Assembly: GCF_000425805.1 (NCBI RefSeq)
Contig: NZ_KE384457.1
Location: forward strand, 124,001 to 188,000
Origin: Pseudomonas vranovensis DSM 16006
GTDB taxonomy: Bacteria; Pseudomonadota; Gammaproteobacteria; Pseudomonadales; Pseudomonadaceae
Direction: 5' to 3'
Length of the DNA: 64,000 nt
The notes beneath the pieces were generated by a model, which made no database searches, had not been told where the DNA came from, and saw nothing but the letters and a program-made list of their open reading frames with translations. The translations under genes were made by a program, and so were the position numbers. This document shows, piece after piece, positions 1 through 7,190 of the stretch (positions are counted from its first letter, which is position 1; each line of letters begins with the position of its first letter).

Positions 1-1
1 C

Positions 2-973
2 CGTGGCTTGATTGAATATGTCGCGCAGTTGAGCCAGGGGCGTTTCGAGGCGCACGTTCCCAGCAATCGCCAGGACGAGCTGGGCCGCTTGGCGGTCGCG
101 GCCAACACCTTGCGTGATTTTCTCGCCGATACCATCGTTCGCTTGCAGGACAATGCAGGCGAGCTGGAAACCGCCAGCGGCGAATTGCGCATCCTTGCCG
201 GCAGCATGGCCCGCGGCACCGATGACCAGTTCCAGCGCACCGACCAGGTAGCCACGGCGATGCATGAAATGTCGGCCACTGCCCAGGAAGTTGCGCGCCA
301 TGCCGCGGAGGCTGCGCGTGCGGCCGATGACGCCGATCACAGTGCCCAGGCAGGCAAACAGGTGATGCAGGCCACGATCGCCACCATCGCTACGGTCAAT
401 CAGGAAATTGCCGGCACGGCGGCGGTGATTCGCCACCTCGAGGCTGACAGCGCCCGGATCGGCAAGGTGTTGGAAGTGATCCGCGGGATTGCCGAGCAAA
501 CCAACCTGCTGGCGCTGAATGCTGCCATCGAGGCGGCGCGCGCAGGGGAGGCGGGTCGCGGCTTTGCTGTGGTCGCCGACGAGGTGCGCAGCCTGGCCCA
601 GCGCACGGCGGCCTCGATTGCTGAAATCAACCAGATTATCAGCGCGGTACAGTCCGGTGCCCTGGAGGCGGTCAAGGCCATCGAAAGCGGTCAGCAGCGT
701 AGCGAGGAGGGGGCCGAGCAGGTGCAGCATGCCGGCCAGATGCTGCAACGCATTACCGTGGCCGTGGAAGCCATTCGCGACATGAACCGACAGATAGCTA
801 CCGCCGCTGAAGAACAGACCAATGTCGCCGAAGACATTTCTTGCAATCTGGTGGCAATCACCCGTATCGCCACCGCCAACCAGCAAGCCGTGCAGCATGC
901 CGAGCAGGCGGGACATCGTTTGCATGGCTTGTCGGGGCAGTTGGGCGAAGTGACTGCGCGGTTGAGTGCCTGA
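2..973 (+). CDS. Methyl-accepting chemotaxis protein, C-terminal part (5' end outside window)
   Basis: This is the cytoplasmic signalling half of a chemoreceptor. The reading frame is open to the left edge, so the ligand-binding and membrane segments are missing. The visible protein begins in the second helix of a HAMP domain (DELGRLAVAANTLR, about residues 23-36 counted from the TTG at base 8). It continues as a long coiled coil with the highly conserved hairpin tip (EQTNLLALNAAIEAARAGE, then GRGFAVVADEVRSLAQRT) that contacts CheW and CheA. The methylation helices flank the tip. The protein ends in TARLSA, so there is no C-terminal CheR/CheB tethering pentapeptide. The ligand cannot be inferred. 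The family call is certain; the true start is unknown. Confidence 0.95.
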   Translation, partial: RGLIEYVAQLSQGRFEAHVPSNRQDELGRLAVAANTLRDFLADTIVRLQDNAGELETASGELRILAGSMARGTDDQFQRTDQVATAMHEMSATAQEVARHAAEAARAADDADHSAQAGKQVMQATIATIATVNQEIAGTAAVIRHLEADSARIGKVLEVIRGIAEQTNLLALNAAIEAARAGEAGRGFAVVADEVRSLAQRTAASIAEINQIISAVQSGALEAVKAIESGQQRSEEGAEQVQHAGQMLQRITVAVEAIRDMNRQIATAAEEQTNVAEDISCNLVAITRIATANQQAVQHAEQAGHRLHGLSGQLGEVTARLSA

Positions 974-1364
974 TCAGGCAGGGGGAAATCCGCCACATTG
1001 TTGGTCCCGAGGCCATAGGCGTGGCGGAATGTCGCCAATAAAACCGATAAATATGGGGTGCGACGACTCGTCCTAGCTATTAGCCCTTGGTATTGCAAAA
1101 GTTGGCCTGCTTTGTGCTTATAGGCGGGTAGGCCTATGCCTCGCAAGCACCCGGCGGCCATCTGTACAGCCAACCGTCAGGGTGACGACCGTTCCCGATC
1201 CATCGAACAACCCCAGCCGCCAACCCTAGCGCGTGCGTTCAGGCCAGTTGCCTGAGTGCCGGGCCCAGCTAAGCTTTGGTCTGCGCGAGCGACAACAAGA
1301 ATCCGGGCGTGCACAACGGGACCAGCGGTCATTGCCAATTACTTCACCTCAATTGGATTGAATT
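974..1364. other. Intergenic region and putative long leader of mqo
   Basis: There is no convincing gene in these 391 bases. The left part contains a possible sigma-54 promoter, listed separately. The right part would be a leader of roughly 230 nt if that promoter is used. It contains the A-rich stretch AACAAGAA (1294-1301), which fits the Hfq/Crc AAnAAnAA pattern but lies about 64 nt before the start codon rather than at the ribosome binding site. The sequence just before the mqo ATG is AT-rich (CAATTGGATTGAATT) with only a weak Shine-Dalgarno match. I see no intrinsic terminator for the chemoreceptor gene. Confidence 0.5.
1102..1118 (+). promoter_or_regulatory. Candidate sigma-54 (-24/-12) promoter upstream of mqo
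   Basis: TTGGCCTGCTTTGTGCT has the GG and GC dinucleotides separated by ten bases that RpoN requires. It fits TTGGCACGNNNNTTGCW at most positions; the -24 box is CCTG instead of CACG and the -12 box is GTGC instead of TTGC. It lies about 246 nt before the mqo start. The match is from sequence only and such motifs occur by chance. Confidence 0.3.
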
Positions 1365-2963
1365 ATGAAAAAAATCCTGCTGACGCTCCTGTGCCTGAGT
1401 GTCATCGGCTGCTCCAAGCCCAGCGAGCCAGAGAAAACCGTAGACGTGCTGTTGATCGGCGGCGGCATCATGAGCGCAAGTCTCGGTACCTACCTCAATG
1501 AGCTGGAGCCGGGCTGGTCGATCGACATCTACGAGCGCCTGGACAAGGTCGCCGAAGAAAGCTCCAACGCCTGGAACAACGCCGGTACCGGTCACTCCGC
1601 GTTCTGCGAGCTGAACTACACCAGCGAAGGTGCCGACGGCAAGATCGACATCAGCAAAGCGGTCGGGGTCAACGAGCAGTTCGAAATCTCCAAGCAGTTC
1701 TGGGCCTATCAGGTCGAGCAGAATGTGCTGAGCAACCCGAAATCGTTCATCAACAACGTTCCACACATGAGCTTTGTCTGGGGCGAGAAGAACGTCGAGT
1801 TCCTCAAGAAGCGCCATGAAGCCCTGCAGCACAGTTCACTGTTCCGCGGCATGGAATACTCCGAAGACCACGCCCAGATCCAGAAGTGGGTGCCGGTCGT
1901 GATGGAAGGCCGTGCTGCCGACCAGAAGATTGCCGCAACCCGCATGTCGATTGGTACCGACGTCAACTTCGGCGAGATCACTCGCCAGATGATCGCTTCG
2001 CTGACCAAGCACGACAACGTCAAGCTGCACGTGCAGCACGAAGTGCGCGACATCGTGCGCAATGCCGACAACACCTGGACCGTGGTCGTAGCAGACCTGG
2101 CCAACAAGGGTGTGGAGCGCAGCGTGAAGGCCAAGTTCGTCTTCATCGGTGCCGGTGGTGGCGCCCTGAAACTGCTGCAGAAGTCGGGCATTCCCGAGGC
2201 TGATGGCTACGCAGGCTTCCCGGTAGGCGGCCAGTTCCTGATGACTGACAACCAGGACATTGTTTCCCGCCACAAGGCCAAGCTGTACGGCAAGGCTTCG
2301 GTCGGCGCGCCACCGATGTCTGTTCCGCACCTGGACACCCGTGTGATCGACGGCAAGGAAGTGTTGCTGTTCGGCCCGTTCGCCACGTTCTCCACCAAGT
2401 TCCTGAAGAACGGTTCGCTGCTGGATATGTTCGCGGCGCTGACCACCCACAACATCCTGCCGATGACGCATGCGGGTATCGACAACATCGACCTGAGCAC
2501 CTACCTGATGGGTCAGTTGATGCTCAGCTTCGAAGACCGCATGGATGCCCTGCGCGAGTACTACCCGAATGCCAAGGATCAAGACTGGAAGCTGCTGCAG
2601 GCCGGTCAACGTGTTCAGGTCATCAAGAAAGACCCGGTTCACGGCGGCGTGCTGCAGTTCGGTACCGAAGTCGTAGCCTCCCAGGACGGCACCATCGCCG
2701 CGCTGCTGGGTGCATCGCCAGGCGCCTCGACCGCTGCACCGATCATGCTGACCGTGCTGGAGAAGACCTACAAGGATCGCATCAAGACCCCTGAGTGGCA
2801 GTCCAAGCTCAAGGAGATCGTTCCGACCTACGGCCAGAAGCTCAACAACAACCTTGAGCTGACCAACAAGACCCGTGAATGGAGCAGTTCGCGCCTGGGT
2901 CTGCTGTATGTTCCCGTACAGCCGGAAGAGACCGCTGCGGTACAGGCTGAGCCTGCACTGTAA
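1365..2963 (+). CDS. mqo: Malate:quinone oxidoreductase with lipoprotein signal
   Basis: FAD enzyme that oxidises malate to oxaloacetate and passes electrons to the quinone pool, replacing or assisting NAD-dependent malate dehydrogenase in the TCA cycle. The dinucleotide-binding fold is at about residues 27-45 (VDVLLIGGGIMSASLGTYL), followed by family blocks NAWNNAGTGHSAFCELNYT and, near the C-terminus, LLGASPGASTAAPIML. At 532 residues it is about 30 longer than cytoplasmic Mqo. The extra N-terminus is MKKILLTLLCLSVIGC, a hydrophobic segment ending in a lipobox (VIG before Cys16). This suggests export and lipid anchoring, unlike the peripheral cytoplasmic form. A strong terminator follows. 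The enzyme call is near certain; the lipoprotein topology is inferred from the motif. Confidence 0.95.
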   Translation: MKKILLTLLCLSVIGCSKPSEPEKTVDVLLIGGGIMSASLGTYLNELEPGWSIDIYERLDKVAEESSNAWNNAGTGHSAFCELNYTSEGADGKIDISKAVGVNEQFEISKQFWAYQVEQNVLSNPKSFINNVPHMSFVWGEKNVEFLKKRHEALQHSSLFRGMEYSEDHAQIQKWVPVVMEGRAADQKIAATRMSIGTDVNFGEITRQMIASLTKHDNVKLHVQHEVRDIVRNADNTWTVVVADLANKGVERSVKAKFVFIGAGGGALKLLQKSGIPEADGYAGFPVGGQFLMTDNQDIVSRHKAKLYGKASVGAPPMSVPHLDTRVIDGKEVLLFGPFATFSTKFLKNGSLLDMFAALTTHNILPMTHAGIDNIDLSTYLMGQLMLSFEDRMDALREYYPNAKDQDWKLLQAGQRVQVIKKDPVHGGVLQFGTEVVASQDGTIAALLGASPGASTAAPIMLTVLEKTYKDRIKTPEWQSKLKEIVPTYGQKLNNNLELTNKTREWSSSRLGLLYVPVQPEETAAVQAEPAL

Positions 2964-2984
2964 GCATCAGCGTCGGTAGAAACG

Positions 2985-3011
2985 AACAACCCCCTTTGCA
3001 GGGGGTTGTTT
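2985..3011 (+). terminator. Intrinsic terminator of mqo
   Basis: The inverted repeat AACAACCCCC / GGGGGTTGTT with a short TTTGCA loop is GC-rich at the top and AT-rich at the base. It begins 22 nt after the mqo stop codon. Confidence 0.8.
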
Positions 3012-3031
3012 AGTTTCCGGGCCTTGAAAGC

Positions 3032-3079
3032 ATCGCGGGGCGAGCCTGCTCCTATCGGTAGGCGCGGGTTTGCCCTGCA
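3032..3079. repeat. REP element, degenerate inverted pair
   Basis: CATCGCGGGGCGAGCCTGCT faces an imperfect inverted copy (GGTAGGCGCGGGTTTGCC). It is the same family as the better preserved elements elsewhere in the window, with several mismatches that make it an older copy. It lies between two convergent genes, the usual location of P. putida-type REP elements. Confidence 0.6.
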
Positions 3080-3089
3080 ATTGACGCTA

Positions 3090-3464
3090 TCAGTGACGCT
3101 TCTTGCGATGGTCATCGGCCAGGTTGTTGCCCAGTGCGCCACCGGCCGCGCCGCCCAGGCCGGCACCAATGGTAGCGCCGGTCTTGCCACCGAGCTTGTT
3201 GCCTACCAGCGAACCACCGGCCGAACCCAGGCCGCCACCAATGGCTGCCTTGGTCTTGTTGCCTTTCTTCGCGGCCATGGCACTGCCCGTGGCACCGCCG
3301 ACGCCGGCACCGATCGCGGCACCGGTACTGCCGCCGAGCTTCTGCCCGACCACGTTCCCCAGTGCACCACCCAGGCCACCGCCAATAGCAGTCTGGCCAT
3401 CGCCAGCCACGGCGCCGTGTGCGCACAGCAGGCCCAGGGTCAGGGCGGCAAGAGTCTTACGCAT
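3090..3464 (-). CDS. Small glycine-zipper exported protein
   Basis: A 124-residue protein with a signal peptide (MRKTLAALTLGLLCAHGAVA, cleavage after about residue 20). It is followed by almost continuous glycine/alanine-rich repeats of the type GGGLGGALGNVVGQKLGG. Such glycine-zipper stretches form tightly packed membrane-inserting helices. The end is charged (DDHRKKRH). The start was chosen because TTGAGG lies at a good distance before this ATG and the product then begins with a proper signal sequence. No enzymatic motif is present. The precise role is unknown; an outer-membrane or periplasmic structural or stress function is a guess from the composition. Confidence 0.75.
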   Translation of the reverse strand: MRKTLAALTLGLLCAHGAVAGDGQTAIGGGLGGALGNVVGQKLGGSTGAAIGAGVGGATGSAMAAKKGNKTKAAIGGGLGSAGGSLVGNKLGGKTGATIGAGLGGAAGGALGNNLADDHRKKRH

Positions 3465-3559
3465 GTGAATCAACCTCAAAGTTCGAAAGGCGCGCATTCT
3501 GCTGGCACCGTCGTCGCGGCGCAATGCTGGCCAGTGCAGTTTGTGGAATGACAGGCACG

Positions 3560-3588
3560 AAAAAGCCCGCATCAAGGCGGGCTTTTCG
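3560..3588 (-). terminator. Intrinsic terminator after tRNA-Pro
   Basis: Read leftwards, AAGCCCGCCTTGATGCGGGC is a strong hairpin followed by a T run (CTTTTTCGT). It lies about 11 nt beyond the CCA end of the tRNA gene. Confidence 0.75.
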
Positions 3589-3598
3589 TTGAGCGGTC

Positions 3599-3675
3599 TG
3601 GTCGGAGAGACAGGATTCGAACCTGCGGCCTTCTCGTCCCGAACGAGACGCGCTACCTGGCTGCGCTACACTCCG
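3599..3675 (-). tRNA. tRNA-Pro (CGG anticodon)
   Basis: The 77-nt sequence folds as a full cloverleaf. The acceptor is CGGAGTG with an encoded CCA end. The anticodon stem TCTCG/CGAGA encloses the loop TTCGGGA, giving anticodon CGG. The T arm contains the invariant GGTTCGAATCC. A terminator follows directly, so it appears to be a single-gene transcript. Confidence 0.97.
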
Positions 3676-3740
3676 ATGGAGAAAATATTACTCAAAATTT
3701 TCTCCCGGGCAAGCCCCCTTCAGGAGGCTTGGCGCAGGTT

Positions 3741-3962
3741 TCAGAGGTCCTTGACGGTACGCACCTGATCCTTGTTGATACGGGTTTGCTTGCCATCAAG
3801 TTGTTCGAATTCGTAGAAACCCGACTCCTCATCGTACTGCGGCGTGTCGACTGCCTGGATTTCTCGCCCGTCATTCAGGGTGATGACGGTCGGTGATGCA
3901 CAGCCGGCCAGGGTGCCCAGACCCAGGGCGAGCAGGAAAGCGGGAAGGGTCCGTTTAATCAT
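3741..3962 (-). CDS. YgdI/YgdR-type small lipoprotein (DUF903)
   Basis: A 73-residue lipoprotein. The signal sequence MIKRTLPAFLLALGLGTLAG ends in a lipobox before Cys21. The short mature part (VITLNDGREIQAVDTPQYD, then a GFYEFEQLDGKQTRINKDQV block) matches the SH3-like fold of the DUF903 family. These proteins are common in gamma-proteobacteria and sit in the envelope; no biochemical role is established. The residue after the lipid-bearing Cys is Ala, which favours transport to the outer membrane. Family assignment is by motif pattern. Confidence 0.85.
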   Translation of the reverse strand: MIKRTLPAFLLALGLGTLAGCASPTVITLNDGREIQAVDTPQYDEESGFYEFEQLDGKQTRINKDQVRTVKDL

Positions 3963-4138
3963 GGTGTTTCTCCAGTTAAGGATGGTGCGTATTGTTCTTC
4001 AGACGCAGGGTGGCTGCGCAAGTTCCTTGTCGATTGCAGCATAGCGGTTGCCAACCGATAGTGACGGGCAAAAATCCTGCGAGGGGCTGTGATATAAATT
4101 CGTCCCATACTCCCTACCACTCATGGATTCAAGGTCTG

Positions 4139-4678
4139 ATGAAAGCCAAGGCAGATACCCCTTTCGTGCCGCTGAACATCGCGGTGTTGACGGTCAGCGA
4201 CACCCGTACCCTGGACACCGACACCTCCGGCCAGATGTTTGTCGATCGACTCACCGAGGCCGGCCATGGCCTTGCCGCACGGGTGTTGCTCAAGGACGAC
4301 CTGTACAAGATTCGCGCCCAGGTGGCCACCTGGATTGCCGATGAACAAGTGCAGGTGGTGCTGATCACTGGCGGTACCGGGTTCACCGGTCGCGACAGCA
4401 CCCCGGAGGCGGTCGCTTGCCTGCTGGACAAGCAGGTCGAGGGGTTCGGTGAGCTGTTCCGCCACATCTCTGTGGCGGATATCGGCACCTCTACCGTGCA
4501 GTCCCGTGCCCTCGCAGGGCTGGCCAACGGTACTCTGGTTTGCTGCTTGCCAGGTTCTACCAATGCGGTGCGCACCGGCTGGGACGGAATCCTTGCCGAA
4601 CAGTTGGACGCTCGTCATCGTCCTTGCAACTTTGTCACCCACCTGAAGCAGGCCGAACCCTGCGCGACTCGTGGCTGA
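4139..4678 (+). CDS. moaB: Molybdenum cofactor biosynthesis protein MoaB
   Basis: MogA/MoaB-family protein (179 aa) expected to adenylate molybdopterin before molybdenum insertion. The nucleotide/pterin-binding loop GGTGFTGRDSTPEA is at about residues 77-90 and the family block LPGSTNAVRTGWD is near residue 140. The start ATG was chosen because the conserved N-terminus (NIAVLTVSDTRTLDTDTSG) follows within 15 residues; a longer upstream reading frame has no homologous content. The next gene, moeA, starts 7 nt downstream, so the two form an operon acting on consecutive steps of the pathway. Confidence 0.93.
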   Translation: MKAKADTPFVPLNIAVLTVSDTRTLDTDTSGQMFVDRLTEAGHGLAARVLLKDDLYKIRAQVATWIADEQVQVVLITGGTGFTGRDSTPEAVACLLDKQVEGFGELFRHISVADIGTSTVQSRALAGLANGTLVCCLPGSTNAVRTGWDGILAEQLDARHRPCNFVTHLKQAEPCATRG

Positions 4679-4685
4679 GGCGCCT

Positions 4686-5888
4686 GTGAACAGAGCCTTG
4701 ATGCCGGTCGAGGATGCCCTGGCGCAATTGCTGGCCCTGGCAGAAGCAGCGCCGATCGTTGAGGTCGAACAGCTGGCGCTGGCAGAGGCTGAAGGCCGGG
4801 TGCTGGCCCGGGAACTGGTCGCAGGACTTGACCTGCCGCCCTGGCCGAACAGTGCCATGGACGGTTACGCCCTGCGTCTTGCCGATTGGCAGGGCGAGCC
4901 GTTGCCAGTCAGCCAGCGGATTTTTGCCGGGCACGCCCCGCAGCCGCTCGAGCCAGGTACCTGTGCGCGGATTTTCACTGGCGCGCCACTGCCGCCAGGC
5001 GCCGACTGCGTCGAGATGCAGGAAAACGTCGAGGTCCAGGCCGATCAGCGCGCACGTTTCACCGAGCCGCTGCGCGTCGGCCAGAATGTTCGCCCGCAGG
5101 GCCAAGAGGCTCGCAAGGGCGAGTCGGTACTGGCCGCCGGTACGCGCCTGGGGCCTATCGAGTTGGGTCTGGCTGCCACGCTCGGGTTTGCCGGGCTCAC
5201 AGTGGTGCGCAAGGTCAAGGTGGCTGTGCTGTCTACCGGCGATGAACTGGTTGAGCCGGGCTTGCCGCTTGGGCCTGGGCAGATTTACAACAGCAACAGG
5301 CGTTTGCTGGTGAGCTGGCTGCAACGCCTGGGATGCGAAGTGATCGACGCCGGTATTCTTGCCGACGACCTGCAGAAAACCCGGGATTGCCTTGCCGGCT
5401 TGCAGCACGTCGACCTGATCCTTTCTACCGGAGGCGTTTCGGTCGGCGAGGCCGACTATCTGGGGCTCGCCCTGCGCGAAGCCGGTGAAATTGCGCTGTG
5501 GAAACTGGCGATCAAGCCCGGCAAGCCGCTGACTTTCGGGCACTACAACGGTGTGCCGGTCATTGGCCTGCCGGGCAATCCAGCCTCGACGCTGGTGACC
5601 TTCGGGCTGCTGACACGTCCCTATCTGCTGCGCCGCCAGGGTGTGGTCGATGTGGCGCCGCTGCAGTTTGCAGTGCCTGCGGGTTTCGACTGGCCGGTTG
5701 CCGGCAATCGCCGCGAGTACCTGAGAGCACGCCTGGAGCAAGGGCAGGCGCTCATCTACAAGAACCAGAACTCGGGTGTATTGCGCAGTGCCGCGTGGGC
5801 CGAGGGCCTGGTGGAGGTCCGTGAGGGCACTACACCGACCAAGGGCGACAGCGTGCAGTTCATTCCCTTGAGCGAGCTACTCGGCTGA
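4686..5888 (+). CDS. moeA: Molybdopterin molybdenumtransferase MoeA
   Basis: Inserts molybdate into adenylated molybdopterin, the step after MoaB/MogA. Recognised by PPWPNSAMDGYALR near the N-terminus, the mid-protein STGDEL block, and KPGKPLTFGHYNGVPVIGLPGNPAS in the catalytic domain (quoted here in overlapping form, about residues 270-300). About 400 aa, normal length. I chose the GTG at 4686 because GAGG lies five bases before it; an in-frame GTG at 4671 inside the end of moaB lacks such a site. The 3' end overlaps the convergent glycosyltransferase gene by 12 nt. Confidence 0.93.
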   Translation: MNRALMPVEDALAQLLALAEAAPIVEVEQLALAEAEGRVLARELVAGLDLPPWPNSAMDGYALRLADWQGEPLPVSQRIFAGHAPQPLEPGTCARIFTGAPLPPGADCVEMQENVEVQADQRARFTEPLRVGQNVRPQGQEARKGESVLAAGTRLGPIELGLAATLGFAGLTVVRKVKVAVLSTGDELVEPGLPLGPGQIYNSNRRLLVSWLQRLGCEVIDAGILADDLQKTRDCLAGLQHVDLILSTGGVSVGEADYLGLALREAGEIALWKLAIKPGKPLTFGHYNGVPVIGLPGNPASTLVTFGLLTRPYLLRRQGVVDVAPLQFAVPAGFDWPVAGNRREYLRARLEQGQALIYKNQNSGVLRSAAWAEGLVEVREGTTPTKGDSVQFIPLSELLG

Positions 5889-7124
5889 ACGGCTGAGCAG
5901 GCCGTTGCTGCTCGGCTCGGCACGTATCGGCGCACGCTGACTCAGGCGCGCATGTACGTTTTCGAGCTGCGCGGCAGCAATGCTCCAGTCATGGCGATCA
6001 TTGACGAACTGGCGCGCCGCCTCTGACAGTTGGCGCATGCGCCAGGGCTGATTGAGCAATTGGGTGATCAGCAGCGCCAGTTGATCGGCGTCGTCGCTGC
6101 CCAGGTAGTGCTCGCCCAGGTTCACTTGCAATCCAGACACGCCCTTGAGCGTAGTGACGACCGGCAAGCCTGCCGCCATGGCCTCCAGAACTTTGATTTT
6201 CGAGCCGCCGCCATAGCGCAGTGGCGCGAAGAAAATTGCTGAATGGCGCTGAAGCTCGCGCAGATCAGGCAGATACCCGACCCATTCGATCCGCGGATCG
6301 GTCCAGCGTGACTTCCAGCTTTCTGGCAGCCCATACCCAACCACGGCTAGGCGCACTGCCGGATTGCTCTGCCACACCTGCGGCAGGATGTCTTCGAGCG
6401 CCCACTCAACCGCTTCCAGGCTTGCGCCATGCTCGAAATTGCCGACAAACAATAGCCGCTGACTGTGCGGCGAGGGGTGAATGTCGTGAAAGTGCGCGCA
6501 GTCGACACCGTTGATCACCAGCGAAGCGGGGTTGCCGGTCATCTGGCGGATGTGTTCGGCATCGGAGGGGCTCACTGCTACCACTTCGCGGGCCTGGCCC
6601 AGCACACGGCTTTCCCAGTGCCGATAGCGCCAGCGGTCGAAGGCATTGAAGGGGCGCAACCACAGCGGCAGACGGTCGTGACAGGCATCGCCTGCGGCTG
6701 ATTCGATCGTGTGTTCGCTGAGCACGAAGGGCAGGCCGCGGGCTTGCAGGGCCCTCTCGAATGGCTGGAAGCTGTAGCTGTGTTCGATCTGGATTACATC
6801 CCAGTGCTCGTCCAGCAGGTGCTCGAAGCAGTGGCGCAGATGCGGTGCCAGGCCGTTGACGCTGGCCCGCATGGGGTAACCGACGTACAGCGCCGCGAGG
6901 ACATTCAGCGGGCTGTGCAAGGGCCGCCTGGGCAGCACGATCAGGCGTTCGAGCAGGGGCTCGAGCGCTTGGCGCGCCGCTTCGCTGGGTGGGATCTTCG
7001 ATTGCACCAGCAAGGTGATCTGGTGACCGCGCTGCGCCAGGCTGCGCAGCAGGTGATATTGCCGGGATTTGCCGCCGCTGGTGGTCGGCCAGGGCAGGTA
7101 AGGCAGTGTCCAGAGTACGCGCAT
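5877..7124 (-). CDS. Glycosyltransferase, GT4 family
   Basis: A 415-residue GT-B fold sugar transferase. The N-terminus has the typical acceptor-side start (LPYLPWPTTSGGKSRQYHLL), with a conserved SEHTIESAAG-type segment mid-protein. The C-terminal half carries the nucleotide-sugar site: LLFVGNFEHGASLEAVEWAL, then YGGGSKIKVLEAMAAGLPVV with the EX7E-like region. No signal peptide or membrane helix is seen. It lies 66 nt downstream of a GDP-mannose-forming enzyme gene in the same direction, so GDP-mannose is the natural guess for donor. Acceptor and polymer are unknown; no Wzx, Wzy or chain-length gene is nearby. Confidence 0.85.
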   Translation of the reverse strand: MRVLWTLPYLPWPTTSGGKSRQYHLLRSLAQRGHQITLLVQSKIPPSEAARQALEPLLERLIVLPRRPLHSPLNVLAALYVGYPMRASVNGLAPHLRHCFEHLLDEHWDVIQIEHSYSFQPFERALQARGLPFVLSEHTIESAAGDACHDRLPLWLRPFNAFDRWRYRHWESRVLGQAREVVAVSPSDAEHIRQMTGNPASLVINGVDCAHFHDIHPSPHSQRLLFVGNFEHGASLEAVEWALEDILPQVWQSNPAVRLAVVGYGLPESWKSRWTDPRIEWVGYLPDLRELQRHSAIFFAPLRYGGGSKIKVLEAMAAGLPVVTTLKGVSGLQVNLGEHYLGSDDADQLALLITQLLNQPWRMRQLSEAARQFVNDRHDWSIAAAQLENVHARLSQRAPIRAEPSSNGLLSRSAE

Positions 7125-7190
7125 GACCCCTTTCCTCTGTTACCGGGCCGGTGACGACGACATGCAGATAACAAGGACGCGCCCGGGGTG

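Noticed and set aside
1294..1301. Crc/Hfq binding site for mqo
   Set aside because: AACAAGAA fits the pattern but is far from the ribosome binding site; kept only as a remark in the leader description.
4671..4685. GTG at 4671 as moeA start
   Set aside because: It lies inside the end of moaB without a ribosome binding site; the GTG at 4686 has GAGG at proper spacing.
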